12,461 nucleotides of DNA. Source: Thermoplasmatota archaeon (GTDB taxonomy: Archaea > Thermoplasmatota > E2 > DHVEG-1). Below, piece by piece: positions 1 to 6,750 of the stretch. Position numbers and translations under genes: made by a program. The stretch is taken from contig JALHTX010000330.1 in NCBI GenBank assembly GCA_022866015.1, positions 1 to 12,461 of the forward strand, written 5' to 3'. The stretch's first letter is position 1; every line of letters starts with the position of its first letter. Below the pieces are notes generated by a model. It saw only the letters and a program-made list of their open reading frames with translations, was not told the origin of the DNA and made no database searches.

Positions 1-135
1 ACCACCATAAAATTACAGTTGTTGATGATCGGCAACAACGATTACTAACCAGAGCCGCCGAGTTAGATACGGCAAGACCGTAGGGCTTGCTGAGGAACGA
101 AGGCGGAACGGGATTATAAGGGCGCCGCCCTTATT
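1..135. other. GC-rich structured region at left edge, possible 3' end of an RNA or mobile-element remnant
   Basis: This stretch is visibly richer in G and C than the rest of the window and folds well on paper. CCGCC at 55-59 can pair with GGCGG at 102-106. Inside lies a hairpin with arms 72-79 and 83-90 (GCAAG/CTTGC and CC/GG around an A.G mismatch, loop GTA). The hairpin at 116-134 followed by T-rich sequence then resembles a terminator. One frame is open from the edge to a TAG at 81-83, about 26 codons including VVDDRQQ and LLTRAAELD, and could be the tail of a gene lying mostly outside. I could not match the fold to RNase P RNA, SRP RNA, 5S rRNA or tRNA. Structure is visible; identity is unknown. 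Confidence 0.3.
116..134. terminator. Hairpin followed by T-rich tract
   Basis: ATAAGGG (116-122) and CCCTTAT (128-134) form a perfect 7-bp stem around the loop CGCCG; the inner G/C bases could extend it. On the plus strand it is followed by a T-rich stretch (TTTCATTTATTTTT), which fits termination of whatever is transcribed through the left GC-rich region. Because it is symmetric it could also act on read-through from the minus-strand cyclo-ligase operon. Confidence 0.4.
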
Positions 136-151
136 TCATTTATTTTTATAA

Positions 152-202
152 CGGTAACAATTGTTCAATATCATAAAACCTTTAAAATAAAAATTGTTAT
201 CG
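152..202. repeat. Inverted repeat overlapping the cyclo-ligase stop codon
   Basis: CGGTAACAATT (152-162) and AATTGTTATCG (192-202) are inverted with a 29-base spacer. On the plus-strand RNA all 11 positions can pair (one G-U); on the minus-strand mRNA there is one mismatch. The right arm covers the stop codon of the cyclo-ligase gene, so the structure may define the 3' end of that mRNA. Its role is inference. Confidence 0.3.
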
Positions 203-763
203 ATTTTTACAGTAAATAATTCTTTTTTCAGTAATTATTATATCAACTGGTTTGTCATGCGAATCTATTGGAATATTTTCAATTATTTGAAATTCAAATG
301 CTAGAGCAATAATAGGTACATTAGTATTTTTTAATAATCTGTCATAAAACCCTTTACCATGACCAATTCTATTTCCTTTTAGATCAAAACCAATCCCTGG
401 TACAATAATCAAATCAATTTCATCAATAGAGATTTCTTTTATCTTTTCTTTTTTTGGTTCTAAAATACCATAAGGTCCTTCTCCTAAATCCTCAAAAGAG
501 TATAACTTTGAAAGAATAAGTGAATAATCTTCTTTATTGCTGATCGGAACTACTACTTTCTTATCAATAAATGCATCTTTTATCGCATCATGAGTAAATA
601 CTTCACCATCATAAGATACATAAAAAAGAATATTTTTTGCTTTTTTGAATTCATCAATCTGAAAAAGTCTATTTTTAATTTGCTTACTTTTTGCTAAAAC
701 TTCATCTTTTGATTGATTCAATCTTTTATTTTTTAATAATTTTCGGATCTCATTTTTATTCAT
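197..763 (-). CDS. 5-formyltetrahydrofolate cyclo-ligase family protein
   Basis: The enzyme converts 5-formyl-tetrahydrofolate to 5,10-methenyl-tetrahydrofolate using ATP, a cytoplasmic salvage step in one-carbon metabolism. The 188-residue product matches the usual family length. The N-terminus (MNKNEIRKLLKNKR) has the basic helix typical of the family. YGILEP (about 98-103) and the C-terminal signature PGIGFDLKGNRIGHGKGFYDR-like segment (about 122-142) form the substrate and phosphate-binding loops. I chose the ATG at 763 rather than the GTG at 790, which would add nine residues (MLFDYSFFI) unlike the family. No clear Shine-Dalgarno precedes either start. It is the last gene of the minus-strand cluster, 26 bp after the acyltransferase stop (or overlapping it by one base if the GTG is used). 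Its first 13 codons are copied in inverted orientation at 11515-11643. Confidence 0.88.
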   Translation of the reverse strand: MNKNEIRKLLKNKRLNQSKDEVLAKSKQIKNRLFQIDEFKKAKNILFYVSYDGEVFTHDAIKDAFIDKKVVVPISNKEDYSLILSKLYSFEDLGEGPYGILEPKKEKIKEISIDEIDLIIVPGIGFDLKGNRIGHGKGFYDRLLKNTNVPIIALAFEFQIIENIPIDSHDKPVDIIITEKRIIYCKNR

Positions 764-789
764 TATAAAAAAACTATAATCAAATAACA

Positions 790-1524
790 CTATTGAATGT
801 TTACTTTTTGTTTTTTCTTATTAATAATAATTTCTTTTGCAGGTATTCCACCATAAATCTTACCTTTCTTTAATAACTGACCTTTTGTAACAACCGCACC
901 GGTAGCAATTTTAACATCATCTTCAATTATTGCCCCCGGCATAATAAAAGCACCAGCACCAATTACCACATTGTTTCCAATTATTATTTTATCCATTAAA
1001 ATTGTTTCTTTTTCATAATCATGAATATGACCATAAATTACAGCATAAAGTCCAATTGTACAGTTATCTCCAATTTCTGTTAGACAAGGATCCATTATTG
1101 TACCACCAACAAGGGTATTTTTTCCAATTTTCATACCAAGCATTCTATAATATTGATATTTCGTGGCACCTAATGGAAAAATCTCAAGTAACCGTCTCAT
1201 AGGAGTGTAAAGTGTGCAGACTACAATCCACTTATAAGCCATTTTATTACTATAATTATACGGATAAACACCAGGTTTGTATTTATAGTTAAAAACATAA
1301 ATAAAAAATCCTGAAATTAAAAGTTGATAAAAAAGTGTTATAAAAATTCCTATGTAAATTAAAAAAGGTAATATAAAGAAATGCCAAATTTCATTGAAAC
1401 TAATAAAAATTAGAATTATTTTTCCAAATATAATCGTGGGTAAAAATCCAATTGAGAACACAATAAAAGAAATAATTGAGATTAAAAAAACACCTTTAGT
1501 TTTACCTTCTGTTTTTTTACTCAT
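790..1524 (-). CDS. Hexapeptide-repeat (left-handed beta-helix) acyltransferase with membrane helices
   Basis: This is a probable O- or N-acyltransferase modifying a membrane-associated lipid or sugar; the acceptor is unknown. The 244-residue protein starts with two hydrophobic stretches (about 12-40 and 48-78) that should anchor it in the membrane. From about residue 130 it has repeated isoleucine/glycine hexapeptides (MKIGKNTLVGG, TEIGDNCTIGLYAVIYG, IIIGNNVVIGAGAFIMPGA, VKIATGAVVTKG), the left-handed parallel beta-helix. GHIHDYE (165-171) supplies histidines in the usual catalytic position, and the helix closes with the classic GGIPAKEI (225-232). The layout of membrane segments before a hexapeptide domain resembles acyltransferase-like domains at the ends of some NRPS-type proteins. 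An AGAGGG Shine-Dalgarno lies just upstream, overlapping the end of the transglutaminase-like gene 10 bp away, which implies co-transcription. The 3' end of this gene is duplicated at 11515-11643. Confidence 0.85.
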   Translation of the reverse strand: MSKKTEGKTKGVFLISIISFIVFSIGFLPTIIFGKIILIFISFNEIWHFFILPFLIYIGIFITLFYQLLISGFFIYVFNYKYKPGVYPYNYSNKMAYKWIVVCTLYTPMRRLLEIFPLGATKYQYYRMLGMKIGKNTLVGGTIMDPCLTEIGDNCTIGLYAVIYGHIHDYEKETILMDKIIIGNNVVIGAGAFIMPGAIIEDDVKIATGAVVTKGQLLKKGKIYGGIPAKEIIINKKKQKVNIQ

Positions 1525-1534
1525 TATTCCCTCT

Positions 1535-2830
1535 CTAAATAATTATTGAATCAAATATATCATTTGCTTTGTTAAGATAATAGATATATCCAAATGAATC
1601 ATCAGAAGAACCTAATTCATTTATCGCTTTTTCAATGAACTGTTTTCCTTTTTCAAAATTTATTAAATTCTCACCAGTTAGATTAGCACTTAAAAATTGT
1701 TGATATTTATTGTAAATAATTTTTGTTAAATCAATCGTCTCATTTGCTATATTTAAATCAATATTTACAGAACTTACATTAAAAGATCTGATTCTAGTGC
1801 TACCTTCTTTAAAATGATTATAATACGGTTTAATATTTTCATTATCAAACCACATCCATCTCTCAAGACTTTTCATTCTATGATATATATAATCTGCTTG
1901 AGTATTGTTTTCCTCTCCAGGATAACAAAATCTTAAAATTATCTGATTTTGTGGAGGATATGGTGTTATTCCAGCATGTACTTCAGTTAAAATCCAGTCA
2001 AAACCTGGGCAATAATACTGAGTTGTGTAATGTATTTCATACCAAAAATCATATCTAGTGGGCATTGACAAAGTAACTCTTGCAGGAATGCCATTTGCTC
2101 TAAACAATGCACAACCAAGATGCGAACGACCTGGGCATTCACCATTAACAAGTAACGTAGTTAATGCATCTTGGGAAGGATATTGAAATATCCTTTGAAG
2201 CTTGTATTGCGTTATAAAAAATAAGTATCTATGATATTTTGAAAATTTTGCAATATTATTCGCAATTTTTAACAAATTATTATCTGAAAATAGTTTTAAT
2301 TCTTTTGCTCTGAATTTTATCAAATAATGATCGGATTGTACAACTTCTGTTGGGCTAGTCCATTTTTTAACTTCATCGGGTAAATCATAATACTTTGGTA
2401 TTTCAATAAAATTAGGTAAATCTTCATAGTTATACTCTCTAACTAAAACCCAGCAGTTAAAATGAATTAAAACCCTGTCACCTTTTTTTATCTGACCACA
2501 GGTAAAATTAATAATTTTATTTGGTTCAAAGATATCATCTTCAATTTTATAGTTTAAAATATTAGCATTAGTATCATCAAGGATTTCTAAATAGATTGGA
2601 TGTTGGTAACCATATTCTGGGGGAAAAGAATACTTTATATTAAAAGAAATAACATTTTGATTCGCAGTTATATATAAGTAATGTTCTCCTCTTAGAAGAC
2701 TAAGATTCTGATTAATTCCGCATAGATCTATTTCAATATTTCCAAGTTTTATAATCTGAGCATTACTTATAAATGATATAGAAGTTATAACTAATGTCAG
2801 TACCATAATTATAGTTGTTGTTTTTTTCAT
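1535..2830 (-). CDS. Secreted transglutaminase-like superfamily protein
   Basis: This is a predicted exported protein of 431 residues with a papain-like transglutaminase core; such domains act as cysteine proteases, peptide hydrolases or crosslinkers, and the substrate here cannot be read from sequence. MKKTTTIIMVLTLVITSISF followed by ISNA is a signal peptide. Residues about 30-130 are beta-rich with no recognised domain. The core is at about 215-290: NGECPGRSHLGCALFRANGIPAR supplies the nucleophile Cys232 in the usual GxC context, followed by the GIPAR motif and then HYTTQYY with the likely catalytic His267. The acidic third residue is less clear, perhaps Glu283. The C-terminal part (about 300-431) is probably helical. 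An in-frame ATG at 2842 would add MVVV; I prefer the ATG at 2830 because the signal peptide then starts MKK. It is followed 10 bp later by the acyltransferase gene, so the two may work together at the cell surface. Confidence 0.75.
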   Translation of the reverse strand: MKKTTTIIMVLTLVITSISFISNAQIIKLGNIEIDLCGINQNLSLLRGEHYLYITANQNVISFNIKYSFPPEYGYQHPIYLEILDDTNANILNYKIEDDIFEPNKIINFTCGQIKKGDRVLIHFNCWVLVREYNYEDLPNFIEIPKYYDLPDEVKKWTSPTEVVQSDHYLIKFRAKELKLFSDNNLLKIANNIAKFSKYHRYLFFITQYKLQRIFQYPSQDALTTLLVNGECPGRSHLGCALFRANGIPARVTLSMPTRYDFWYEIHYTTQYYCPGFDWILTEVHAGITPYPPQNQIILRFCYPGEENNTQADYIYHRMKSLERWMWFDNENIKPYYNHFKEGSTRIRSFNVSSVNIDLNIANETIDLTKIIYNKYQQFLSANLTGENLINFEKGKQFIEKAINELGSSDDSFGYIYYLNKANDIFDSIII

Positions 2831-2889
2831 AACTACAACCATTTACTAAATATTTAATAAAATATTATATTATTTTATGTATAAAAATT

Positions 2890-3687
2890 TTATGTATCAA
2901 TCTTCTTTCCGACAAAAACATATCTCCAATCCTTTTTTTCTCCTTCAGAGTAAACAATTTCAAAATTAGCATCCCTAAAAAGTTTTTTTACGCAATCAAT
3001 AGAATATGCTGTCTTATATGCATTAAAATGATAACGAGCAATATCAAAACCACTTCCTTTTAAAATCATAAATATCCTTATTACAAACAATTTTAAATAA
3101 GAAAAATCTTTATTAAGAGCTTCAATTACAAATTTTCCACCAGGTCTCAAAACACGATTTATCTCAAAAAAACCTTTCTTAGGATCTTTCCAATAAGTCA
3201 AATTAAAACGACAAACGACAACATCAACAGAATTGTTCTCCATTGGAATGTTTTCAGCACTACCAACTTTTGTTTCAACATATGCATTTTTCTTTGAAAG
3301 TTTGAGCATTTCTTCCGAAGGATCAACACCAATTATATGCGCTTCTGGTAATACCTTATTAATCTCTTTTGATAAAAGACCTGGGCCAATACCAAGATCT
3401 AAAATAACAGGTTTTTTGATATTATCTGTGATATTTTTTTTAACAATATCTGCAAGATACTGATAAAGTTGAGGATACTTTTTCATATACTTCTCAAAAC
3501 GAATTGCTGTATTTTCATCGATTTTAAAATCATAAATCCTCCTAACTCCGAAAAACTTCACATACAAAAAAGCATAAATTGGATTAATAATTGAAAAAAT
3601 CTTAATAATATTAGCAAAATATAAATTATAAAAAGCAATAAGAAGAATTATTAAACCGATTAATGGTGACAATTTTTTGTTTTTCAT
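2890..3687 (-). CDS. Membrane-anchored class I SAM-dependent methyltransferase (UbiE/COQ5-like)
   Basis: It transfers a methyl group from S-adenosylmethionine to an unknown, probably membrane-associated, acceptor. The first about 45 residues hold hydrophobic segments (GLIILLIAFYNLYF and IIKIFSIINPIYAFLY), suggesting a membrane anchor. The Rossmann-fold domain follows: motif I PVILDLGIGPGLLS (about 93-106), the ribose-binding acidic residue in GVDPSEEML (Asp122), AENIPMENNSVDVVVCRF (motif IV region, 144-161) and INRVLRPGGKFVIEA (176-190). These are typical of the type 11 methyltransferase family. It is the first gene of the minus-strand cluster; the transglutaminase-like gene begins 47-59 bp downstream. 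The acceptor cannot be inferred from sequence; lipid, quinone and small-molecule substrates are all possible. Confidence 0.82.
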   Translation of the reverse strand: MKNKKLSPLIGLIILLIAFYNLYFANIIKIFSIINPIYAFLYVKFFGVRRIYDFKIDENTAIRFEKYMKKYPQLYQYLADIVKKNITDNIKKPVILDLGIGPGLLSKEINKVLPEAHIIGVDPSEEMLKLSKKNAYVETKVGSAENIPMENNSVDVVVCRFNLTYWKDPKKGFFEINRVLRPGGKFVIEALNKDFSYLKLFVIRIFMILKGSGFDIARYHFNAYKTAYSIDCVKKLFRDANFEIVYSEGEKKDWRYVFVGKKIDT

Positions 3688-3983
3688 TAGATTCTATAAA
3701 TTAAGTAATCTAAAAGAGCTTTTATTGTTTTTTAAGAATTAGATACGATTAGATATAATACCTAATAGTTTAGTATTTCTCTTTTTTAATAAAAGAAATA
3801 ATTATTCAAATTGCACTAGTAATAACAATTTTAACAATAAAACCACTTAATGAAATTACATAAGAATATAAAAAAAGAGACAAATGTACTTTTAAATAAC
3901 TTGCTATATTTTTTTTAAACAATTTTTCTTTAATATTTTTTCAATAAAGATAAAAAATAAAATAGATTACCATCTTAGATATT
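3688..3983. promoter_or_regulatory. Divergent intergenic region with TTAGAT repeats
   Basis: This stretch contains no gene I can support. It separates the minus-strand methyltransferase cluster from the plus-strand membrane protein and must hold both promoters. It is very AT-rich, so TATA boxes are ambiguous: TATTATATC on the minus strand near 3753-3761 could serve the cluster, and AT-rich boxes near 3888-3902 or 3944-3962 could serve the plus-strand gene. It carries TTAGATT (3687-3693) inverted to AATCTAA (3707-3713), and two direct ATTAGATA copies at 3738 and 3748 spaced exactly 10 bp. These could be operator half-sites; in such AT-rich DNA chance is also possible. Confidence 0.35.
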
Positions 3984-4957
3984 GTGAGAGAAAAGTTATT
4001 CAAATATTTAAAAAAAATATTACCATTTATTGGTTTGATATTTTTTATACTCTACATTACCTTTACTTTTGATTTTGTAGATATAAAAGAGGCTTTTTAC
4101 ACGTATCACCTTTTTTTATATTTTTATCATTAGTGCTTACAATACCTGGAGTAATTATCAGAAATTATGCTTGGCAGATAGTTTTAAAAGAGCAAGGTAT
4201 TCAAATAAGTTTTTTGCAATCACTTAAAGTATTTCTTATAGGTTATTTTTATGGTATTTTTACACCAGGTTTTTATGGGCAGTTAATGAGGATACCATAT
4301 CTTAAGGAAAAAACAGGGCAACCTTATGGTAAACTTTTTGTAACCACGTTTATTGAAATTACAATGAGGAGTTTTTCAATATATTTGATGATATTAATAG
4401 GTGCACTTATCTTTTTATCATCTATAAAAGAGATATTTTATGTGATACTTGTTTGGTTCATAATTTTTTCATCAGTAATTTTTTATTTTATTAAAAAGGA
4501 GAGAGGAGAAAAAATCTTTAATTTGTTTGTAAAATATTTTATTCCTAAAAGATTTAAAGTTAGTCTAAATAGTTTTTTAAGCACTTTTTATAATGATTTC
4601 CCTCGTATTAGAATATTAATACTCCCTGTTTTACTCTCAATCATTACCTGGATTTTGATTTTTACGCAATATTATATTTTTGTTATTGCACTGGGTTTAC
4701 AAATACCATATATCGCCTTTTTGTTTCTATTCCCTATTGCAAATGTAGCAGGTTATATACCAATAACAATTGCAGGACTTGGGATAAGAGAGATAACTGC
4801 AATAACGATTTTCACGACTATTTACAATGTTACAAAAGAAGAAATTCTTGTAGTAGCACTATTGGGTTTTATAATAACTGATATTGTTACAGGTTTTGTA
4901 GGATTTCTATTATCTCTTACGGAAACAGTTGATAAAAAAAGTTTTCTTAAAGCATAA
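3984..4957 (+). CDS. LPG-synthase/UPF0104-type polytopic membrane protein (flippase-like), split by a -1 frameshift
   Basis: This integral membrane protein belongs to the lysylphosphatidylglycerol-synthase transmembrane region family (also called UPF0104, AglD/YbhN-like), whose members act on or translocate lipids or lipid-linked sugars. The conserved C-terminal part is open from the GTG at 4133 (274 residues): RNYAWQIVLKEQG matches the family's R-x-x-x-W segment, then FLQSLKVFLIGYFYGIFTPG and further helices follow, including NVAGYIPITIAGLGIREI, typical of the family. The usual first helix is missing from that frame but lies upstream in another frame, from a GTG at 3984 (REKLFKYLKKILPFIGLIFF, then FTFDFVDIKEAFY). 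That frame ends in a TAG at 4131-4133. The two join exactly by a -1 shift at T-TTT-TTA (4112-4118), giving about 324 residues, the normal family length. A single T deletion, a sequencing error in the T7 run, or programmed frameshifting would each explain it. Confidence 0.7.
4112..4118 (+). other. T-TTT-TTA heptamer at the frameshift in the membrane-protein gene
   Basis: In the upstream frame the codons read CTT TTT TTA, so the last T and the next two codons form the canonical X-XXY-YYZ heptamer T-TTT-TTA. A -1 slip moves decoding to ATA TTT TTA TCA, which runs into the long downstream frame before the upstream frame's TAG at 4131. I see no strong hairpin or pseudoknot 5-9 bases downstream (the sequence is AT-rich), so a homopolymer indel is at least as likely as programmed recoding. 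Confidence 0.5.
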
Positions 4958-4971
4958 AAACATGATTAGTG

Positions 4972-5592
4972 TTATTTTTTAGTTATGTAAAATGATTCCC
5001 AGTTCGAGGTTCTAAAAGCATGATTTTTTATTTTTGTTATTAGTTCAACATCACCAAAGTTTTTTATAATATCTTTTATTATTTTATCTTTGTAGTAAGC
5101 TTCCCTGATGATTATCTTGCTTTTTCTATCTGAATTTTGCAAAATATGATTTATAACTTGTATCTTTGGTTGCGAACATCCTGAAGCAATAATTGTATCA
5201 AAACCTTTAAGTGGATAGTTTAAGCCTTCTCCTAATTCAACAGATATTTTTCTATTTATATTTTTTTGTTCTAATACCTTCCTTGAGATTTTTACACATT
5301 TTTCGTTATGATCGATTGCCACGATTCTTACACCATTCATTTCTGCAAGTATTAATGCTGTAATAGGATAGGGTCCACAACCTATAAATAATATTTTTTT
5401 GGATTTTGATAAGTTGAATTTATCTCTTTCTTTTCTATATTCATTTCCAACTGTTTTTTCATAAAGTTCTGCAAAAAAATCAGAAATGCTTGAGAGTCTA
5501 TCTACTATATACCAAAAAAGGTTTATTATTTTTAAATTAATTCTTTCATAATCTGAAGTCAAATATTTCGTTGTGGTTTTTTGTTTTTCCAT
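4972..5592 (-). CDS. Nicotianamine-synthase-like SAM-dependent methyltransferase
   Basis: This is a cytoplasmic class I SAM-binding protein of 206 residues. Motif I is ILFIGCGPYPITALILAE (about 67-84), followed by VRIVAIDHNEKCVKISRKVL (88-107) with Asp94 in the ribose-binding position, GFDTIIASGCSQPK (130-143) and KIIIREAY (159-166). The GxGPYPITA style of motif I and the following acidic loop resemble nicotianamine synthases and archaeal relatives, which condense aminopropyl groups from SAM, but this protein is shorter than typical archaeal members (about 270 residues), so a plain methyltransferase is equally possible. It converges on the flippase-like gene with 14 bp between stops. A TATA-like TTTATAAAAA on the minus strand at 5621-5630 sits about 30 bp before the ATG, which would make a very short or leaderless mRNA. 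Confidence 0.65.
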   Translation of the reverse strand: MEKQKTTTKYLTSDYERINLKIINLFWYIVDRLSSISDFFAELYEKTVGNEYRKERDKFNLSKSKKILFIGCGPYPITALILAEMNGVRIVAIDHNEKCVKISRKVLEQKNINRKISVELGEGLNYPLKGFDTIIASGCSQPKIQVINHILQNSDRKSKIIIREAYYKDKIIKDIIKNFGDVELITKIKNHAFRTSNWESFYITKK

Positions 5593-5769
5593 ATTTATTT
5601 TTTCAACCTTTTTAGGAATATTTTTATAAAGGTAGCTTTATGAAACTAGAAAAGTAGATATTATATTTAAATGTTTTAACGATAATCATAAAAAATATAA
5701 ACGAATTACGGTATTTAGTATTAAAAAATTATTTTGGAATAAAAGAAACATGAAACAAGGAACATTTAT
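5593..5769. promoter_or_regulatory. Divergent promoter region of the methyltransferase and the mevalonate operon
   Basis: This 177-bp gap must hold the mevalonate operon promoter. For the minus-strand gene, TTTATAAAAA (5630-5621) is well placed. For the plus strand, TATTATATTTAAA (about 5658-5670) is the best TATA-like box, predicting transcription from about 5695 and a leader of about 75 bases; TATAAA near 5696 is an alternative. CAAGGA at 5756-5761 is the only Shine-Dalgarno-like sequence near the mevalonate kinase start and favours the GTG at 5770. Confidence 0.4.
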
Positions 5770-6726
5770 GTGATTGACATGTCTGGAGAGGGCATTGGTT
5801 TTGGAAAAGCTATATTGTTTAATGAACACTTTGTAGTATATGGTATACCTGCGATTGTTTCTGCAATTGCTAAGTATACACGTGCCAAGGTGGAGCCTAA
5901 GGAAAAAGCAGGTTGGACTATTGTAGATAATCGTAAGGCAACACCTAGATATAAAGAAGATAAAATAGATCAACAAAAAGACTCTATAAATCGCATGGTA
6001 AAAAAAATGGGTTTAGATTTATCAAAAAATGGTGTTGAGATAACGCTAGAGGGTAACCTTTATGTTGCAAGTGGAATAGGAGCTAGTGCCGCAAGTTGTG
6101 TTGCTATTACTAGAGCGTTATCAAAGCATTTTCAACTCGATTATTCAAATGATGAAATCAATGAGATAGCTTACGAGGGTGAAAAAGGATATCATGGAAC
6201 ACCTTCAGGTATTGATAACACTGCATCTACTTTTGGAGGGCTCATCTGGTTTGAAAAAGGAGAAGAAAATATTATGGATAAAATAAATCTTCAGAATCCT
6301 GTAGAAATTGTTATTGGTAATACCGGTAAGGTTGCAAATACTACTGCCGCTGTTGCAGGAGTAAAGGAACGTAGAGAGAAATATCCCCAAAAATATGCAG
6401 AAATTTTTGATAGAGCAGAAAATATAGCATATCTTGCTCGTGATGCACTTCAGGATGAAGACTATAAGGAACTTGGTAAACTTATGAATGAGAATCATAA
6501 GCTCTTGCAGCAAATAGAGGTATCTTCTCGTGAACTTGATTTTCTTGTAAAACTTGCACGTGATCAAGGTGCATATGGTGCAAAACTTACGGGTGGTGGT
6601 CTAGGTGGCAATATGATAGCACTTACTCCAAATAAGGATATTCAAGAAAGAGTTGCTAATGCTTTTGAAAAAGAAGGATTCCAATCTCTTAGAACAAGTA
6701 TTGGGGTTACTCGTGGGAGCGAATAA
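5770..6726 (+). CDS. mvk: Mevalonate kinase (GHMP kinase family)
   Basis: It phosphorylates mevalonate with ATP to mevalonate 5-phosphate, the entry step to the operon's pathway. The 318-residue protein shows the GHMP kinase motifs in order. Motif I is GFGKAILFNEHFVVYGIPA (10-28). The ATP-binding loop is GIGASAASCVAITRAL (102-117), a variant of GLGSSAA. HGTPSGIDNTAS (142-153) carries the catalytic Asp149. Motif III is AKLTGGGLGGNMIAL (271-285), with GGGLGG where mevalonate kinases usually have GAGGGG. The HGTPSGIDN segment favours mevalonate kinase over mevalonate 3-kinase or diphosphomevalonate decarboxylase. The GTG at 5770 has a CAAGGA about 8 bases upstream; an ATG at 5779 would give a product three residues shorter that also begins naturally (MSGEGIGFGKA). 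It is the first gene of the operon, 24 bp before the decarboxylase. Confidence 0.92.
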   Translation: MIDMSGEGIGFGKAILFNEHFVVYGIPAIVSAIAKYTRAKVEPKEKAGWTIVDNRKATPRYKEDKIDQQKDSINRMVKKMGLDLSKNGVEITLEGNLYVASGIGASAASCVAITRALSKHFQLDYSNDEINEIAYEGEKGYHGTPSGIDNTASTFGGLIWFEKGEENIMDKINLQNPVEIVIGNTGKVANTTAAVAGVKERREKYPQKYAEIFDRAENIAYLARDALQDEDYKELGKLMNENHKLLQQIEVSSRELDFLVKLARDQGAYGAKLTGGGLGGNMIALTPNKDIQERVANAFEKEGFQSLRTSIGVTRGSE

Positions 6727-6739
6727 AAAAAATTTTAAT

Positions 6740-6745
6740 GAGGAG
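6740..6745 (+). promoter_or_regulatory. Shine-Dalgarno GAGGAG deciding the decarboxylase start at 6751
   Basis: GAGGAG lies five bases before the ATG at 6751. It is the strongest ribosome-binding site in the operon and shows that translation of the UbiD homologue begins there. This places the TAA at 6775-6777 inside the gene as codon 9 and argues against a start at the TTG at 6976, which has no such site. Confidence 0.7.
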
Positions 6746-6750
6746 TTTTT

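Noticed and set aside
1..135. tRNA, 5S rRNA, SRP RNA or RNase P RNA at the left edge
   Set aside because: None of the conserved sequence elements of these RNAs could be found on either strand.
763..790. GTG at 790 as the cyclo-ligase start
   Set aside because: It adds MLFDYSFFI, unlike the family N-terminus, without a ribosome-binding site; the ATG at 763 gives the normal start.
5686..5976. 96-codon minus-strand frame over the mevalonate kinase start
   Set aside because: Cysteine- and leucine-rich shadow of a well-supported gene and its promoter region.
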